Below, piece by piece: positions 14,201 to 26,683 of a stretch of 64,000 nt of DNA. The stretch's first letter is position 1. Every line of letters begins with the position of its first letter. The stretch spans positions 1,716,001-1,780,000 of the forward strand of contig NC_025260.1 of the NCBI RefSeq assembly GCF_000740895.1, read 5' to 3'. Made by a program: the position numbers and the translations under genes. Below the pieces are notes generated by a model. It did not search any database. It was not told the DNA's origin and saw only the letters and a program-made list of their open reading frames with translations. The stretch is from Theileria orientalis strain Shintoku. Taxonomy: Eukaryota > Apicomplexa > Aconoidasida > Piroplasmida > Theileriidae.

Positions 14201-15506
14201 CCTTTTCCCTGTCACTAAATCCCTCATCACCCTTCTCGCTGTCACTTAGTCCATCCTCACTACCTTCTTCCTCTTCTTCACCTTCACTATCTTCTTCTTT
14301 GCCACCACTACTAACGTTGCTACCACCTTTAGCGCCTCTACTACTATTACTATTGTTTTTACTGCTTCCTACTTCCTTTCCTTTCACTGGTACGTCCTTT
14401 ATTACCAGTTGAAAGTAACTTTCCTTCAGAAGCTCTATTGAAAAATCCACGCAACTTCCGCACGGGTCACTTGTGTGTATCAGCGCCTTTTCCAGCGGCG
14501 ACGCTGTCGAGTCCACCAGGTACGAGCCCATTATTGATACTGATCTCGCCAGTTCAAACTCATCCCACCTCGGCCCTCTCCACGAGACACTAAATGTTCC
14601 CGACTCCTCTTCTTCGCACGGGAAGTACAGTGTGCTCCGTGAACTCCTTTCCAACTTTTCTACGTGCTTTGGGTCATCCCACACTCTTGTCCTGCCTTTA
14701 TACAACGATTCTAAGTCCGCTTTAATGTTTGTCTTCTTCCTCTTTGGCGACCTGACACTGTTACTTCCTTCTCCCAAATCCATCGACTTCTCCAAGTCGT
14801 GCACCAGTGCCAACACCGATTCACAATCGTTTACGTTTCCGCAGAGCACAATTGACAAGTTGCTCCAGTTGTAGAACTTTTTGTGGAAGGCCCTCACTCT
14901 GTGTATATTCGTGCTCCTCAGCCCGCTCAACTTCCCTCCCGTGTTACGCTTATAGCCCGAGTCTCCTGGGTACAGCTTATCCAACGCTTCGAATGACATC
15001 ATTTCATCTGGGTGATTCTCTCTCGACTTCATCTCGCAGTACGCCACTCCTGAACTCGATCCGTCCGAAGTCACGTGATGTATGTCCGTCATGAATCCTA
15101 TTTCCGTCAGCGACGGCCTCAGTATGTGGTCCAGGAATATCGGGAGCATTTGCAGGGTTCCCTCCAGCCCTGCTGTCGACAGTGTGTATGCTGTGTGGTC
15201 GACGCTTGTCCACGCGTTTGTTCCTGAGGAAAGCGACTTGCAGGACACCAGGTCCAGGGTTCCTCTGAAGGGGTACTTTTTGCTGCCCAAAAATATCAGG
15301 TGTTCCAGTGTATGAGGCAGTCCCTCGTCAGTCTCTTCTCTGGTTGGAACCAGGAGGTATGTGTTGACCAGCGGAGTCTCGTATCTCATGAAGAACACGT
15401 GAACTCCGGTCACCACGGACATGTACTCCGACACCTCAACGTGCTTTATTTTAAAACTTCTGATTTTAGCAAATCCTTCATGCTCAGATTGATGTGAAGC
15501 TTTCAT
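11212..15506 (-). CDS. M16C zinc metalloprotease, YOL098C/SDD3-like
   Basis: Large insulinase-superfamily protein of about 1,150 residues. The first exon (15506-12970) begins with the M16 core: the inverted zinc motif HTLEH (HxxEH, near 15310-15325), followed about 70 residues later by YCEMKS with the third zinc ligand, and SSGTNAWTSVDHTAYTLSTAG. The order HTLEHLIFLGSKKYP...LSSGTNAWT...GYKRNTGG is close to the uncharacterised fungal protease YOL098C, not to falcilysin. An acidic Ser/Gly/Glu-rich insertion lies near residues 370-450. An intron (gtatgttgac...ttaatag) joins exon 1 in phase to the exon ending near 12335; further small exons continue to LLTNSAGAQDE at 11212. No clear signal or transit peptide. 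Probably cytosolic or organellar peptide degradation. Confidence 0.85.
12050..12220. repeat. Intronic TAG-trinucleotide low-complexity tract
   Basis: Irregular runs of tagtagtag/gtagtagta in an intron of the M16C gene. An open frame on the plus strand here reads as Ser/Thr/Ile homopolymers and is an artefact of the repeat. Confidence 0.85.
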
Positions 15507-15824
15507 TTTGTGACTACGCTAATGTATTTGTGTGAATTTTTTACTTGTGTGAGTATAATGAAAGCTCAAAATATACACTTCATAGATTATATGAAAAAAC
15601 TAAAACAAAAAACGCATTAATTTCAATACGTTAGTTATAAAATAGAACACATCAAAGAATAAACTAATCGATTAACACATCAAATCTCATAAGCCATGGG
15701 GCCATAACTGATTTAAATACATAATTTGCACTTAATATTTAGTATTTATTAAATCTTCTGCGAAGAATCTTTTTTGTTTTATTGTATATTTTTTGTTTAT
15801 TAATATTTATTGGTTTGAAACAAT
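15507..15824. other. Intergenic, divergent promoters
   Basis: Very AT-rich sequence between the M16C protease start and the Hsp90 start. No exon or RNA gene seen. Confidence 0.6.
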
Positions 15825-18800
15825 ATGCATAGGGGCAAAATTATTACTTCTTTGTTGAGCCGTCAACTCAGAACAAAAACTAATGCAGTTAAACATTTAA
15901 ATAGTGGAAAGAACGGTTACACTATCACTTTGAATAACTATTTGAGCTCAAATTATGGGTCGAATGGCAGCATCCCTATTAATAGTTTGCCAAACGAATT
16001 GATTAAATCCAATAGAAGATTCTATTCAACTTCTTCAGAAGGAGATGTGAGTTCGCTCAATAATATTCTTTTATAGACCTATGAGTTTAAGGCGGAGACC
16101 CAGAAGCTTTTACAGATAGTAGCCCATTCATTGTACACAGACAAGGAGGTGTTCGTAAGGGAGCTGATCAGTAACTCGAGCGACGCACTGGAAAAGCTGA
16201 GATTCCTAGAATCAACGAGGGAGGGTTAGTTGAGAAACGTTTAGATGAAAGTTTAGGTTTATCCTCATCCAAAGTGGACCCGGATGTGGGCTACAAGATA
16301 AGGATTTCAGTGGACCCGAAGACGAAAACGTTCACAATAGAGGTAATAGTCAGCATTAAAAAGGGATTGTAGGATACGGGAGTTGGAATGAGCAAAGAGG
16401 AGATCGTGAATAACCTGGGAACGATAGCGAAGTCAGGGTCTCTGGAGTTTTTGGAGGACCCGACGCTGAACGCGAAGGATAAGGCTAACGCAATAATAGG
16501 GCAGTTCGGAGTGGGCTTCTACAGTTCGTTCGTCGTGTCGAACAGAGTGGAGGTGTTCACAAGAAGCTATGACCCGGAGAAGGGAGAGAAGGGGTACCAC
16601 TGGTCGTCAGACGGAACGGGCTCGTTCACACTGAAGTAAGCTGGAGATTAATGATAAAACTGTTTAGGGAAGTGGCTAACCTGCCGAGGGGAACGAAGAT
16701 CATCTGTTACCTGAAGGACGACTGCCTGCTTTTCTGCAACGCGTCGAACGTCAAGAAGGTGGCGGAGAAGTTCTCGTCGTTCATAAACTTCCCACTGTAC
16801 ATCCAGGAGAAGGACAAGGACGTGGAGATAACGACGCAGAAGCCACTTTGGGTGGAGAAGAAGTCGTCGGAAGAGGAGCACACGAAGTTTTTCAGATTCC
16901 TGAGCAACACGAGTTGGGGAGAGCCGATGTACACGCTCAACTTCCACTCGGACTCGCCGCTGTCGATAAAGTCGCTATTCTACATCCCGGAAGACGCGCC
17001 GAACAGGATGTTCCAGCCGTCAAATGAGCTGGGAGTGTCGCTGTACTCGAGGTAGGTTACATGAGAATGAGTGCATAAGTATCAAGTATTTGGAAAGGAA
17101 ACAGTTAATAAGTTGCAATGTTGATGTTAATAATGCGTAAAATAACGTAGGAAGGTGCTGATTAAAAAGAGCGCGGACGATATAATACCCAAGTGGCTAT
17201 TTTTCGTCAAGGGAGTGATAGACTGCGAAGATATGCCGCTGAACGTAAGCAGGGAGAATATGCAGGACAACCAGCTGATAACGAAGCTGTCGAACACGGT
17301 GGTGACCAAGTTGCTGAAGTTCCTGCAACAAGAGGTAACGGTGTATTGCTATGACGCGCGTGTAGAGTAAGAAGGACCTGGACAAGTACCTCAAGTTCTA
17401 TAACAAGTACAGTTATTACCTGAAGGAGGGCGCGATGGACGAATACTATAAGAGCGGCAAACACAAGGAGATGTTATTATCGCTACTGAGGTAATTAGTA
17501 GACTAATGATACTTATTGTTGCATAGAATATTAGCTAGGTATATTGATACATAGCAGTAGTACGGATAACAACATAGATAGTAGTAATGATAATACTATC
17601 TATAATATTAATGATAATAACATAATGATAATAATAACAATATAAATAACAATAACAACAATATAAATAACAATAACAACAATATAAATAACAATAATAA
17701 AAAATTTGTAGATATGAAAACACATTGAGCGAGGGGTTGATGTCACTAGATGAATATATGGAAACGATGAAGCCAGAGCAGAAGAACATATACTACTTCT
17801 GCACGACTAATCGCCAGGTAGGTGTTGGATATGCAGGTAAATATAAATGAAAATTTCACAGTTTAATTAAAACAAGGGATAAATAGACTAATGATTAATA
17901 CAGATGGGTTTAAACAGTCCATACATGGAAACTTTTAAAAGTAAAAAGGTAAACGTGCTGTTGATGTACGACGAGATTGACCAATTTTTATCAATGAACA
18001 TACAAGTAAGAAAATATAAAAAGGCAATTAGTACAAATATATACTAGTACTACAACTACAACTATTAATAATAATAATACTAGTTCTACAACTACAACTA
18101 TTAATAATAATAATACTAGTACTACAACTACAACAACTATTAATAATAATAATACTAGTACTACAACTACAACAACTATTAATAATAATAATGATAGTAC
18201 TAGTATGGATGATGATAAATACTTAAAACTATTTTTAGAACTATAAGGATAAGAAGTTTGTGTCAATAGACTCACCGGAAGAGGATTTTGAGTTTGAGAA
18301 GAGCGAAGAAGAAGAGAAGGCATCAGAAGTTGCAAAGAGTGAAGAGAAGTTGGATGAGGATAAGAAGAAGGAGCTGATAGAGTTCTTCAAGGAGACTCTG
18401 GGAAGTAAAGTTAATAGCGTTAAGTTCTCAGATAGACTGGTGGACTCACCAGCAATGATAACGGGCTTCCTGTCGCCAGCACTGAGGTAATAGAAGTTAT
18501 ATGTATTAAATAACAGACAGTTGTTGGCACAGCTGCTGCGTCTAATTAAGCATATGAATAACCAACAAAATTTACAAGTAAACAATGGTGTATACAAATA
18601 GGCAAATAAGTAAATAACGAACCGACTAAACAAATAAAAATTTAATACAGAAAAGTGATGAAGGCGACGATGAAGGGAAGTGGCGAAGAGTCTCTGTCAA
18701 ATCTGCCCTGCACACTGGAACTTAACCCGAGGCACAGCCTTAATGAAAAGCTCTCGCACCTGATAACGAAGAACCCAGAGGTGGCAAAGCTGCTTGCGAA

Positions 18801-18921
18801 TCAGATGTACGATAACGCATCAATAGCAGCAGGAGTGGTGGACGACCCGAGAGTAATGCTGCCGAGGCTGAACGACCTGCTGGACGTAACGGCAGAATTC
18901 GCATACAACAAAGAACAGTAA
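15825..18921 (+). CDS. Organellar Hsp90 (TRAP1-like) chaperone
   Basis: Hsp90-family ATPase with an N-terminal basic, hydroxyl-rich leader ([18 protein letters not shown]) of mitochondrial transit type. The GHKL ATP site is intact: [45 protein letters not shown]. The middle domain has [18 protein letters not shown] and the catalytic-loop block [11 protein letters not shown]; the C-terminal dimerisation domain ends [15 protein letters not shown]. There is no MEEVD or KDEL ending, which excludes the cytosolic and ER isoforms. About ten introns, the largest filled with AT-rich tandem repeats. An acidic stretch ([17 protein letters not shown]) lies between middle and C-terminal domains. Mitochondrial location is preferred, apicoplast-type is the alternative. 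Confidence 0.92.
17575..17705. repeat. Intronic 21-base AT-rich tandem repeat
   Basis: About three copies of a unit tataaataacaataacaaca from 17641, preceded by irregular taatgataa repeats, inside an Hsp90 intron. Confidence 0.9.
18043..18203. repeat. Intronic 36-39 base tandem repeat
   Basis: Four near-identical copies of a unit starting actagtactacaactacaa and ending in (taa)n, in an Hsp90 intron. Copies differ in the number of caa triplets. Confidence 0.95.
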
Positions 18922-18962
18922 TGTAGTAATTGGCCTAAGGGCATACAAGTTAGCAAATGGAT

Positions 18963-19064
18963 AACGCAAATACATAATACAAATACATAATACAAATATG
19001 TTTACACAAATACATGATACAAATAAGCGTACACAAATACATAATACAAATGTGTTTACACCGG
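18963..19064. repeat. Degenerate ACAAATACATAAT repeat
   Basis: Tandem imperfect copies of acaaatacataat between the convergent ends of Hsp90 and AP-1 sigma. Confidence 0.85.
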
Positions 19065-19152
19065 TGTAAATATTTTACAAAGTTAAAACGAGAATGGCCA
19101 TTTGAGAGTGAGTGAGTGTAAGAGTGAATGAGCGGTGAACGGAGTGCAGGGG

Positions 19153-19676
19153 CTAAATGACCTTCTTGGCGGAAAAACCCTTGGTCTTCTCACTCATCGC
19201 GTCCTGAGCAGTGATGTTGCGGACAATGGAGTTCTGGTTGCTCTCGTAAATGTCGCCGTCGATGAGCACCTCGTCGAGAATGTGGTAGGCCTACAAAGAA
19301 TGAGAGGGAGAGGACTCAACCTTGTCGAAGTTGAAGACTAAATCGAGCTCGCAGACCTGCGAGAAGTAGTTGTCGAGGATCTCCACGTACTGGTGAATCA
19401 TCTCGAGGACGATGAGCTCGTTGGCGTCCTTCTCGACGCAGACGATGAAGTAGAGGCTCGCGTACCTGGAAACAGTCATGAAGGGGTGACGAACCTGCGG
19501 AAAACGAGCTTGAAGTCGCGCCACTCGAGAATGTTGCACTGTTTGAGGTGCCGGTTCACGACCATGTGCGACAGGTCCTGGACGATCGAGTTCCTCTCCT
19601 TGGAGCTGACGGGCATGAACCACTTCGACAGCCTGACCTTGCACTGCCGACTTATAACGAGGAAAAATTTAATCAT
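19153..19676 (-). CDS. AP1S: Adaptor complex AP-1 sigma subunit
   Basis: Small clathrin-adaptor chain of the trans-Golgi/endosome AP-1 complex. Three exons give about 155 residues, the usual size. The longin-like fold is evident: [86 protein letters not shown] and LEWRD favour AP-1 over AP-2, -3 or -4 sigma. Introns at 19466-19494 (after VFRR, phase 2) and about 19286-19315 (after FNFDK). Start ATG 19676. In apicomplexans AP-1 is tied to rhoptry/secretory traffic; that is known for the group, not shown here. Confidence 0.95.
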
Positions 19677-19820
19677 CTTAAAATAGTAATTTACAAACTG
19701 GAACTGGGAATTTTCTTCAGGGAGTATGTGTGGTCACCACGACGTGGAATCAAGCCTGTTTAACCCATAAAAAGTGCAAATTCACACACACGCCACTGAT
19801 TATTCATTTAAAACAAATTG

Positions 19821-21959
19821 TTACAACGTTAGCTTGCTTTCCGTGGTCAGCTTGGCCCTGAACATGTTCAGCTCCTTTGTATTGGCTCTCCACCAGCTGT
19901 CGAAGTTGTCGATTGGGTCCAGGGCAGTTTTATCGTCGACTTGGGTGTCAAAAGCTCCAGCACTGTCGTCATTGTAATAACTCGCCGTTGAATCACGCTG
20001 GTAGGTGCCGACTGTCTGGTCTTTTGATCTGCTCTGGTTCACCAAGTCTTCCTCGGCGAGGTCGTACCCATAGTAGTCGTCGTTTTCGACGATTTTGCGA
20101 TTGCTTGGGGAGATATAGTACAACTTATCCACGTCCTCGTTGATGGTGTTCCTGGGCCTGGAGCTGTGCAGAATCCCCGAGTTCCTCCTGCCTCCCCTGC
20201 ACATTGTCGAGTTCCTCAGGCCCAACCTCCGGTTATAGTTAATTAGTTCGTACATGGGCTCCCTCTGAGCTCGCCACCTGCTCATCTTCTCCCTCTCCTC
20301 GACTGCAATCCGGTCGTTGTACTCCTTTACTTTATAGAATATATCGCCTTCGATGCCCTGCTTCTCCTCGTTGTCGTCGCCGCTTAACTGTGGTTCTTTG
20401 TGGTCTTCCAGCCTCATCTCAAGCTTAGATTTGAGGTTGCTCAGCAGTTTCTGGGCGTATAGGTCCTGTTTCTTCAAGTTGTCTGCTCTATTGGTCAGCA
20501 CGTTGCCTTCGTTGGCGTTGCGGTAGACAACCTTGACGTTGGTGTTGTGTTTCTTCACAACCGGTTCCGTTTCCTTGGAATACGACTCAGTTTGCACCTC
20601 TACTGAACTGCTCGACTTCCCTGAGGCTCTGAATTTCTTATCGAAATCTGATAATCTGCACATCTTTCTTCCAGTCCTGTCGTCCCTTATGATTGTAAAG
20701 CTGCTGAGCAAGTCAGTTTCCAGTCCTATATTCACTTTATTATATCAGAGAATCAACATGTGAATGAATCGTTATATATATATATGTGTATACAGCTAAA
20801 ACATACACTAATCTAACTTTCAGTAAACTAACCTGAGGTGGCATCTTTGGATATTCTAGGGGTTTGTTTAAATTCAACCTTCCTGGGTGTATTTACCCTC
20901 TTCTGGCCTTCCTCACTTACCAGCACCTTGGGAGCAAGTTCAGTTTCCTTTATTTTGTCTAAATAAGGCAATTAATGGAGCCGACAAATTAACTAGCCAG
21001 GCCATGTAACATATGTTAAGCTCAACTAACCTTGTTCATTTAACTTTAAAAGTGTATTTGTAAGCGTGTCCAGCTGCTCATTGAAGTCAACGCCCGAGTT
21101 GTTCACGAACTCCTCAGTGAACATTTCGTCCAAGTGACTCAGCCTATTCTTAGTGTCGTCGCAGTTTTTGCTGAAGTTGTTGTAAAAGTTAGAGGGGTTG
21201 GAGAGGTTAGCGTTGTTTGAGCCGAGCATCTGAGTCAAGCTTTCAAGGTCGTTGTAGGAGTTGTTGAGGAAGCTGTTGACAAACTCGCTGGAGCCGTACA
21301 CGTTTTTGTTGTTCAAGGTTCTTTTCGGCAGGTCGAGGCTTGACACTATATCGTAGGACATGGAGCTGTTTGAGCCCGTAGGAACGGTTTTTGCTTCAGC
21401 CTTCTCAAAGCTCTTGTCCCTGAGCAACTCCGTCAACTTATCCTCGTATTTAGTTTCAATGACGCTTTCACCTCTCAAAAGGTCTGCCGGGTCCTTAAGT
21501 AGAATCTCGGGAGTTTTTTCCTGCTCGTCCTCAACCTGGTTATTGGATAAGTTACACGTCACGTTCGACGTTTTCAAAATCCACGTTGCCTGCGTCACGT
21601 GCCTCGGAGTCTCACTCATCCCGAGTGCACTGTTTTTCTTCGACAGGTACGTGGGAGATACCATCCTTGTGTTGCAGCGCAACGGGTCGCTACTATCTAA
21701 TCTGAGGCCATCGCTAGCGCTAGTGGATTTAAAGGGCACGAAGGCCTCAGGGAAGTATCTCTGAGAATGGGCGTGGTCCTCACTCGTTGACTTTCTCAAG
21801 CTGCTGTTCACGTCAGAAAGGAGGCTTCGCGAACGATTCAGGTGATCCCCGAGCTTAGCATCGACCAGACTCTTGGTCTCCTAAAGCACATTTACAAATT
21901 TGAAAACTCACGTAAAATTTATTCTTGGTCCTCTCGACCAGTGATTTGGAATCCTCCAT
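19821..21959 (-). CDS. Hydrophilic protein of unknown function
   Basis: Four or five exons (starts MEDSKSLVERTKNKFY at 21959, ends LTTESKLTL) giving roughly 640 residues. Low in hydrophobic residues, rich in Ser, Asn, Asp, Glu and Lys, with no membrane segment or recognised domain. Central part reads like a disordered region (NNSYNDLESLTQMLGSNNAN). The C-terminal region has several basic/aromatic motifs such as REPMYELINYNRR and NFDSWWRANTKELNMFRAKL that look conserved rather than random. Codon use is like neighbouring genes. Function cannot be assigned. Confidence 0.75.
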
Positions 21960-22852
21960 AATCTCGACGAAAATGATTTAAAAAATATTTATTAGATTGC
22001 TACACATCAAACTATAAGTTGCTTAAAATAGGCCCAAATGGGTAAAAACTTAAGTATAATAAGACAATTTTTAATTTACAGAATATTTTAGACTAAAAAC
22101 TGCAATTACAAATGATACAAATGGAAGCTACAAAATGTTTAATATAGATTACACACTGGACAACAAATAAAACCTTCCATTGAAAATTGATCACTTTTGA
22201 TCAAATAAAATAGTGAAATCTAGTTTTAAAACAGGATTCTAGTATAAACACACAAATTCCAGGTATATGATAGAATCAATTTACAATGCCGGTTTAAAAA
22301 GTTACAAGAGATAGTATATATATAATAAATTTAATTTAAATAAGGTTAATACTGCCTGGCTGGAGTAATTGTGTAATAGACAATAAAATATAAATCATTG
22401 TTATATTTTGGATGCCCACAGGTGCACCTAAGCCGTTGTTAATTATAACATTCCCAGGTAGTAGAGAGGGAATGGATGTATTTAAATAAAACTCACACTG
22501 TAATATTAAGATAGAAAGCATTAAAATAAATAAATCTTGGAACTGCGTTATTTTTATACAATAAATATGTATACACAATAACATCACTATGAATAGCATA
22601 TTCCTCAACTAATTAATATATTCACTTCTTTCTAATTGCATCTATTCAAAGATTTATTTATTTCAAATTGTTTATTTCAATAATATTTTAATTATTTTAT
22701 TTTAAACTCGTTTGTGAATAGATATGTGAGCTTTGTTGAAAGTTTTGTTTTAAATACGATTATTGAACCCATATATGTACATTATTACACATACACAGTT
22801 TTTTGTTTGGTGTGTATATGAATAAGTAAAGAATCCATCATTTATACTATAT
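21960..22852. other. Intergenic, divergent, very AT-rich
   Basis: Divergent promoter region for the unknown gene at 19.8-22.0 kb and MLH1. A short minus-strand frame near 22336-22600 encodes a hydrophobic start (MLFIVMLLCIHIYCIKI) and could be a tiny secreted protein, but composition is that of AT-rich noncoding DNA and I do not call it. Confidence 0.5.
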
Positions 22853-25800
22853 ATGGTAGGCGCCGGTGTTATTCGTCCGTTGCCTCCAGAGGTAGTAAAG
22901 AGAATCGCAGCAGGAGAAATCATAGTCCGGCCAAGTTCAGCAATAAAGGAGCTCATTGAAAATAGCATAGATGCGGGAGCAACGGAAATTAGAATTAACA
23001 TGAGCTCAAACCCACTCGACTTTTGCGAAATAATAGACAACGGATGCGGAGTGAGTGAGAAGGACCTGCTGATCATATGTAAGCGTTACACGACATCTAA
23101 GACCAGAGACAGCATAGAGGGAGTGAAGAGCCTGGGATTCAGAGGAGAGGCGCTGTCGTCACTGTCGCAAAGCGCACACGTTACCATATCCTCGAGGACG
23201 GAAGAAGAGCCTAGGAGAACAGTGTTAAGGTACTCAGAGTGTGAGCCGCTGGTAGATGAAATCGCCTACGAGGACGGGCCGAGAGGGTTCCACCTGAAGT
23301 ACGAAGGCCTGTTCTACAACTACGAAACGAGGCACAAAAGCCTGCTGTCAAACGCAAACTTTGAATTCAACTCGTGCCTGCAGCTCGTGCAAAAGTATTC
23401 CATAAATTTCCCGAAAATTAAGTTCGTTTTCAACAAAATTAACTCGAACGTAATGCAGTTCAGCAGCTCAAGCTCATCTCACCAGAGTACAAACACAGAG
23501 TCGACGCAGGCGGAGGTAAACCCGAAGAGAGCGACCGTAAGCACCAGTCTAGTTAGTGGGTCTAGTGAAGTGAAGGAGGAGGGTGAGGAAAGAGGATCAA
23601 CAGAGCATAAAATGGACCACGACCACTACTTCTTCTCAAGAATATACGACAGTGCAACCAGACTCGAGGATGACCCGTTGGTAGAAGAGTACGCGTCAAA
23701 CGTGCAGAGAAACAGCATGAAAAGCCTGGAGCTTATCAGAGAGAGCGTAAAGAACATATACGGGTTGAACGTCAGTAGGATTTTGCACGAAATAGTGTGC
23801 AACAACTTCGAAGAAACGTTCTTCAACTGCAAAGGACTTATATCGCACCCAAACCAAATGTCGAAAGTGGACTTGTTCATACTATACATAAACAACAGAC
23901 TGATAGATTTGCCACAGCTTAAGTAAGTTGCTACACAAATGAGTAGTATGGTAACTGTAAATAGGGAGTATTGGCAAGATTAGACAACGAATAATGGAAA
24001 TTTGCAGGAATTTGGTGTATAACACATACAATGAAATCAGTAACAATAAATACAGAAGATTTATATACTTATCGATTTTTGTACCATATAGTAAAATAGA
24101 CGCGAACATACACCCATCGAAGAGGAAGATAACGATCGAAGGACAGACTGAGATAGTACTACAGATCATTAACAGTTTATCAGTAAGGTTGAATGAAAAT
24201 AAAGAAACGTGTTTAGGAGAAGCTGACTGAGATGATGAAGGTGGCAAACCCAGTAGCGACGTATTCAAACACGAATAAGTTGGTGACGGAATACCATTTT
24301 AACAAAGTAAGATATACTAATTGTATCTCCACTACTAAGTTCATAGTAGAGGCATTGATTGTTGTATAGTAGATGATAGTTAAAGAAGTCTACTAATTGA
24401 AGCGACGTCAATTTAAACACGTGTAGGAGAGTCTCAGCAATAAATTTAAATCGAGAGTTAGCGCAAAGCAGACGAACATATCGCATTACGTTACGCCTCT
24501 ATTTTCAGGAACATCAGGGACGAGTGCACCAGCATTAACGTATTTTGGCGGAGCAAAAAGAGAAGAAGACGCAGAACGAAGATATAGTGGCACTGGTAAT
24601 ACGGGTGGTAGCGTCAGCACAAGTAGTAGGATTAATACTCAGATGAAAATAGTAACGTTTAACGACGCGGGTGATGCAGCCATGGAAATAGAGTCGTATA
24701 AAAGGGGATCAGAAAGTGACGAGGTAGGAGGAGTGGGAAGAGTAGTAGCAGAATCGAGGGAAGGAGAGACATATGGACGACAAAGTGACTACCTAACGGC
24801 AAGTTGCACTGTAACCAGTTCCATAACTGGAAAGAAGCAGAGGACAGGCGATGTTGATGCTAATACTTATCAAGAGAATCAAGGTAGCACTGGCACAGTC
24901 ACCGGAGAGTGCAGAGAAGCCAGTTTGGGGAGCACAGCTGCTCAGGAGGCAGAGGAGAATGAAACGACGGCGTATGCCGATGAGGCCACGCTAAGAGAAG
25001 GGTCGCTGCCAAAAGAAAGAGCAGGATCAGTCTACGACGAGGATGAAGCGGCAAGGGATAAGAACATGATAGAAGAGTACAACTTCAACGTCATGAAGAT
25101 AAAGTACATGAACAAGATAAACAACTTCTCCTACAGTAAAGTAAGAAACAGGAGCACGCTGGGAAAACTATACAAGGCAAAGGAGGTCAAGGAGCTGATA
25201 GACAAGATGATTGAAGGCAGGGACGAGGAGCTGACGAGCGTGGTGCTGAACTCGTCGTACGTCGGCATGGTCGACAAGACGCACATACTGGTGCATCACA
25301 AGAAGGACCTGATGATGCTTAACATATTTGCAATATCCAAAGGTAGGTAGTAGTTGCAGCTGTAGCTAGGCTTTACGAATTTATGCACACTCCTACCGTG
25401 AGTGTAGTAGCTGTTTTATTGTAGTTGAGTGGGTACTTATCCTGCTAGTCTGCGACTGACCACTTTTAGAATGCTGCTTCCAAAGCATCATCTGGAGGCT
25501 GAATAATCTGCCGTCGTTTAAACTTAGCATTGACGTTCCGCTGGTAAAGCTGCTGTCGCACTCGCTAAAAAAGTACAACGCCAAGCTCGAGGTTCACAAA
25601 TTGATTAAGTTCGACTACATTAAGGTACTGAATGTGCTCTTTGGATTCTGCATCAAGGTACGTTGATCTAAATGGCATAACGGCACGTTAACGCAGGAGC
25701 TGGTGATATATAAGGTACCGGACGTCCTCAACGGGTACTTTCCTGGCGCCGAGTACCTTTCAGATCTGTTCTACAGCATATTTACCATCGAGTGCACCTC

Positions 25801-26175
25801 CCTGGGCGAGCTGGTCGTTAAAATCGCAAAATCAATAGCGTACCACTACTTGCAGCCGCCTCTAAATATTAATCCAGAGTAAGTACAGTGCTATTACAAT
25901 TGTTACCACCGTATCAGTGGCCAGTGTGTATAAGTTATTAATATAAACATGTTGTATTAATATAAACGTGCTGTATTTATTCCATATGCTACTAATACCA
26001 TACTCTGTCAATACCATATGCTAGTAATTTACACATGTACTACTGGTAGCAAGTGTTACTAATACCATGTTTTAGGAATGACATCGACTCTGATTATGAG
26101 AATTTTGCCTCTAGAGTCTTATTTTCCTCTTGCCAAAGATTCAATGATTTGTTGATCCCCAAGGAGTCAGTTTAA
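22853..26175 (+). CDS. MLH1: DNA mismatch repair protein MLH1
   Basis: MutL homolog, works with PMS1 to nick or coordinate repair after MutS recognition. The GHKL ATPase domain is clear: VVKRIAAGEIIVRPSSAIKE, LIENSIDAGATEI, DNGCGV, TTSKTRD, GFRGEALSSLS. The transducer ends near IDANIHPSKRKITIE. A long, poorly conserved Ser/Thr/Gly/Glu-rich linker follows (24600-25070). The C-terminal dimerisation domain begins about 25240 (NSSYVGMVDKTHILVHHKKD) and runs through several small exons to LLIPKESV at 26175. The usual MLH1 C-terminal FERC motif, which contributes to the MutL-alpha endonuclease site, is not visible. Introns at about 23924-23960, 24183-24216, 24309-24424 and others. Start ATG 22853. 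Confidence 0.92.
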
Positions 26176-26212
26176 CATTTATCTAGTTTTCCACTATGTT
26201 ATTTATTCAACT

Positions 26213-26266
26213 ATTGACTTACTACTACACATTGACTTACTACTACACATTGACTTACTACTACTT
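26213..26266. repeat. 18-base tandem repeat ATTGACTTACTACTACAC
   Basis: Three contiguous copies (third copy with two changes), downstream of MLH1 in the convergent MLH1/Ran intergenic region. Confidence 0.95.
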
Positions 26267-26551
26267 ATTATTGACTCATTGTTACTTATCATTTAACCTC
26301 AGTTATTTACTTTAATTTTATTATTAACTTAGATTCAATAACAACTGTTCCTTTATTAAACTGGCTAACATCAGCTTGCTTCATAAGATCTTTGAAAGAT
26401 GCTAACTAATCGCAACTTGTCACTTAGCTAATTTAAAATGGACTTTATAGTATGTGTTTGCACATTTCCGTACTTAGTTTGTTTGCATTTACTTTTTTAC
26501 TTTGTTTGCATTACCTTCCTTAGTTTGTTATTTGCATTTACTTACTCTCAC

Positions 26552-26632
26552 TTAAATGAACAATAACACACTTAGATGAATAACTAACACACTTAGATGA
26601 ATAACCAACACACTTGAGTGAATAACACACAT
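26552..26632. repeat. 22-base tandem repeat in MLH1/Ran intergenic region
   Basis: About three and a half imperfect copies of acttagatgaataactaacac; the rest of 26176-26683 is AT-rich with no exon seen. Confidence 0.9.
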
Positions 26633-26683
26633 AACTAAAACAATAAATAGTGTGGATTTGATTGTCAATTACATTGGTTCTAT

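Noticed and set aside
13605..14412. Plus-strand hydrophobic frames
   Set aside because: Antisense of the M16C acidic/Ser-rich exon; apparent membrane segments are reverse complements of Glu/Lys/Asp codons.
18043..18203. CRISPR-like array
   Set aside because: Direct tandem repeats without unique spacers, in a nuclear intron of a eukaryote.
22336..22608. Possible tiny secreted protein on the minus strand
   Set aside because: AT-rich intergenic sequence; hydrophobic start is expected by chance from A/T codons, and no homology is known.
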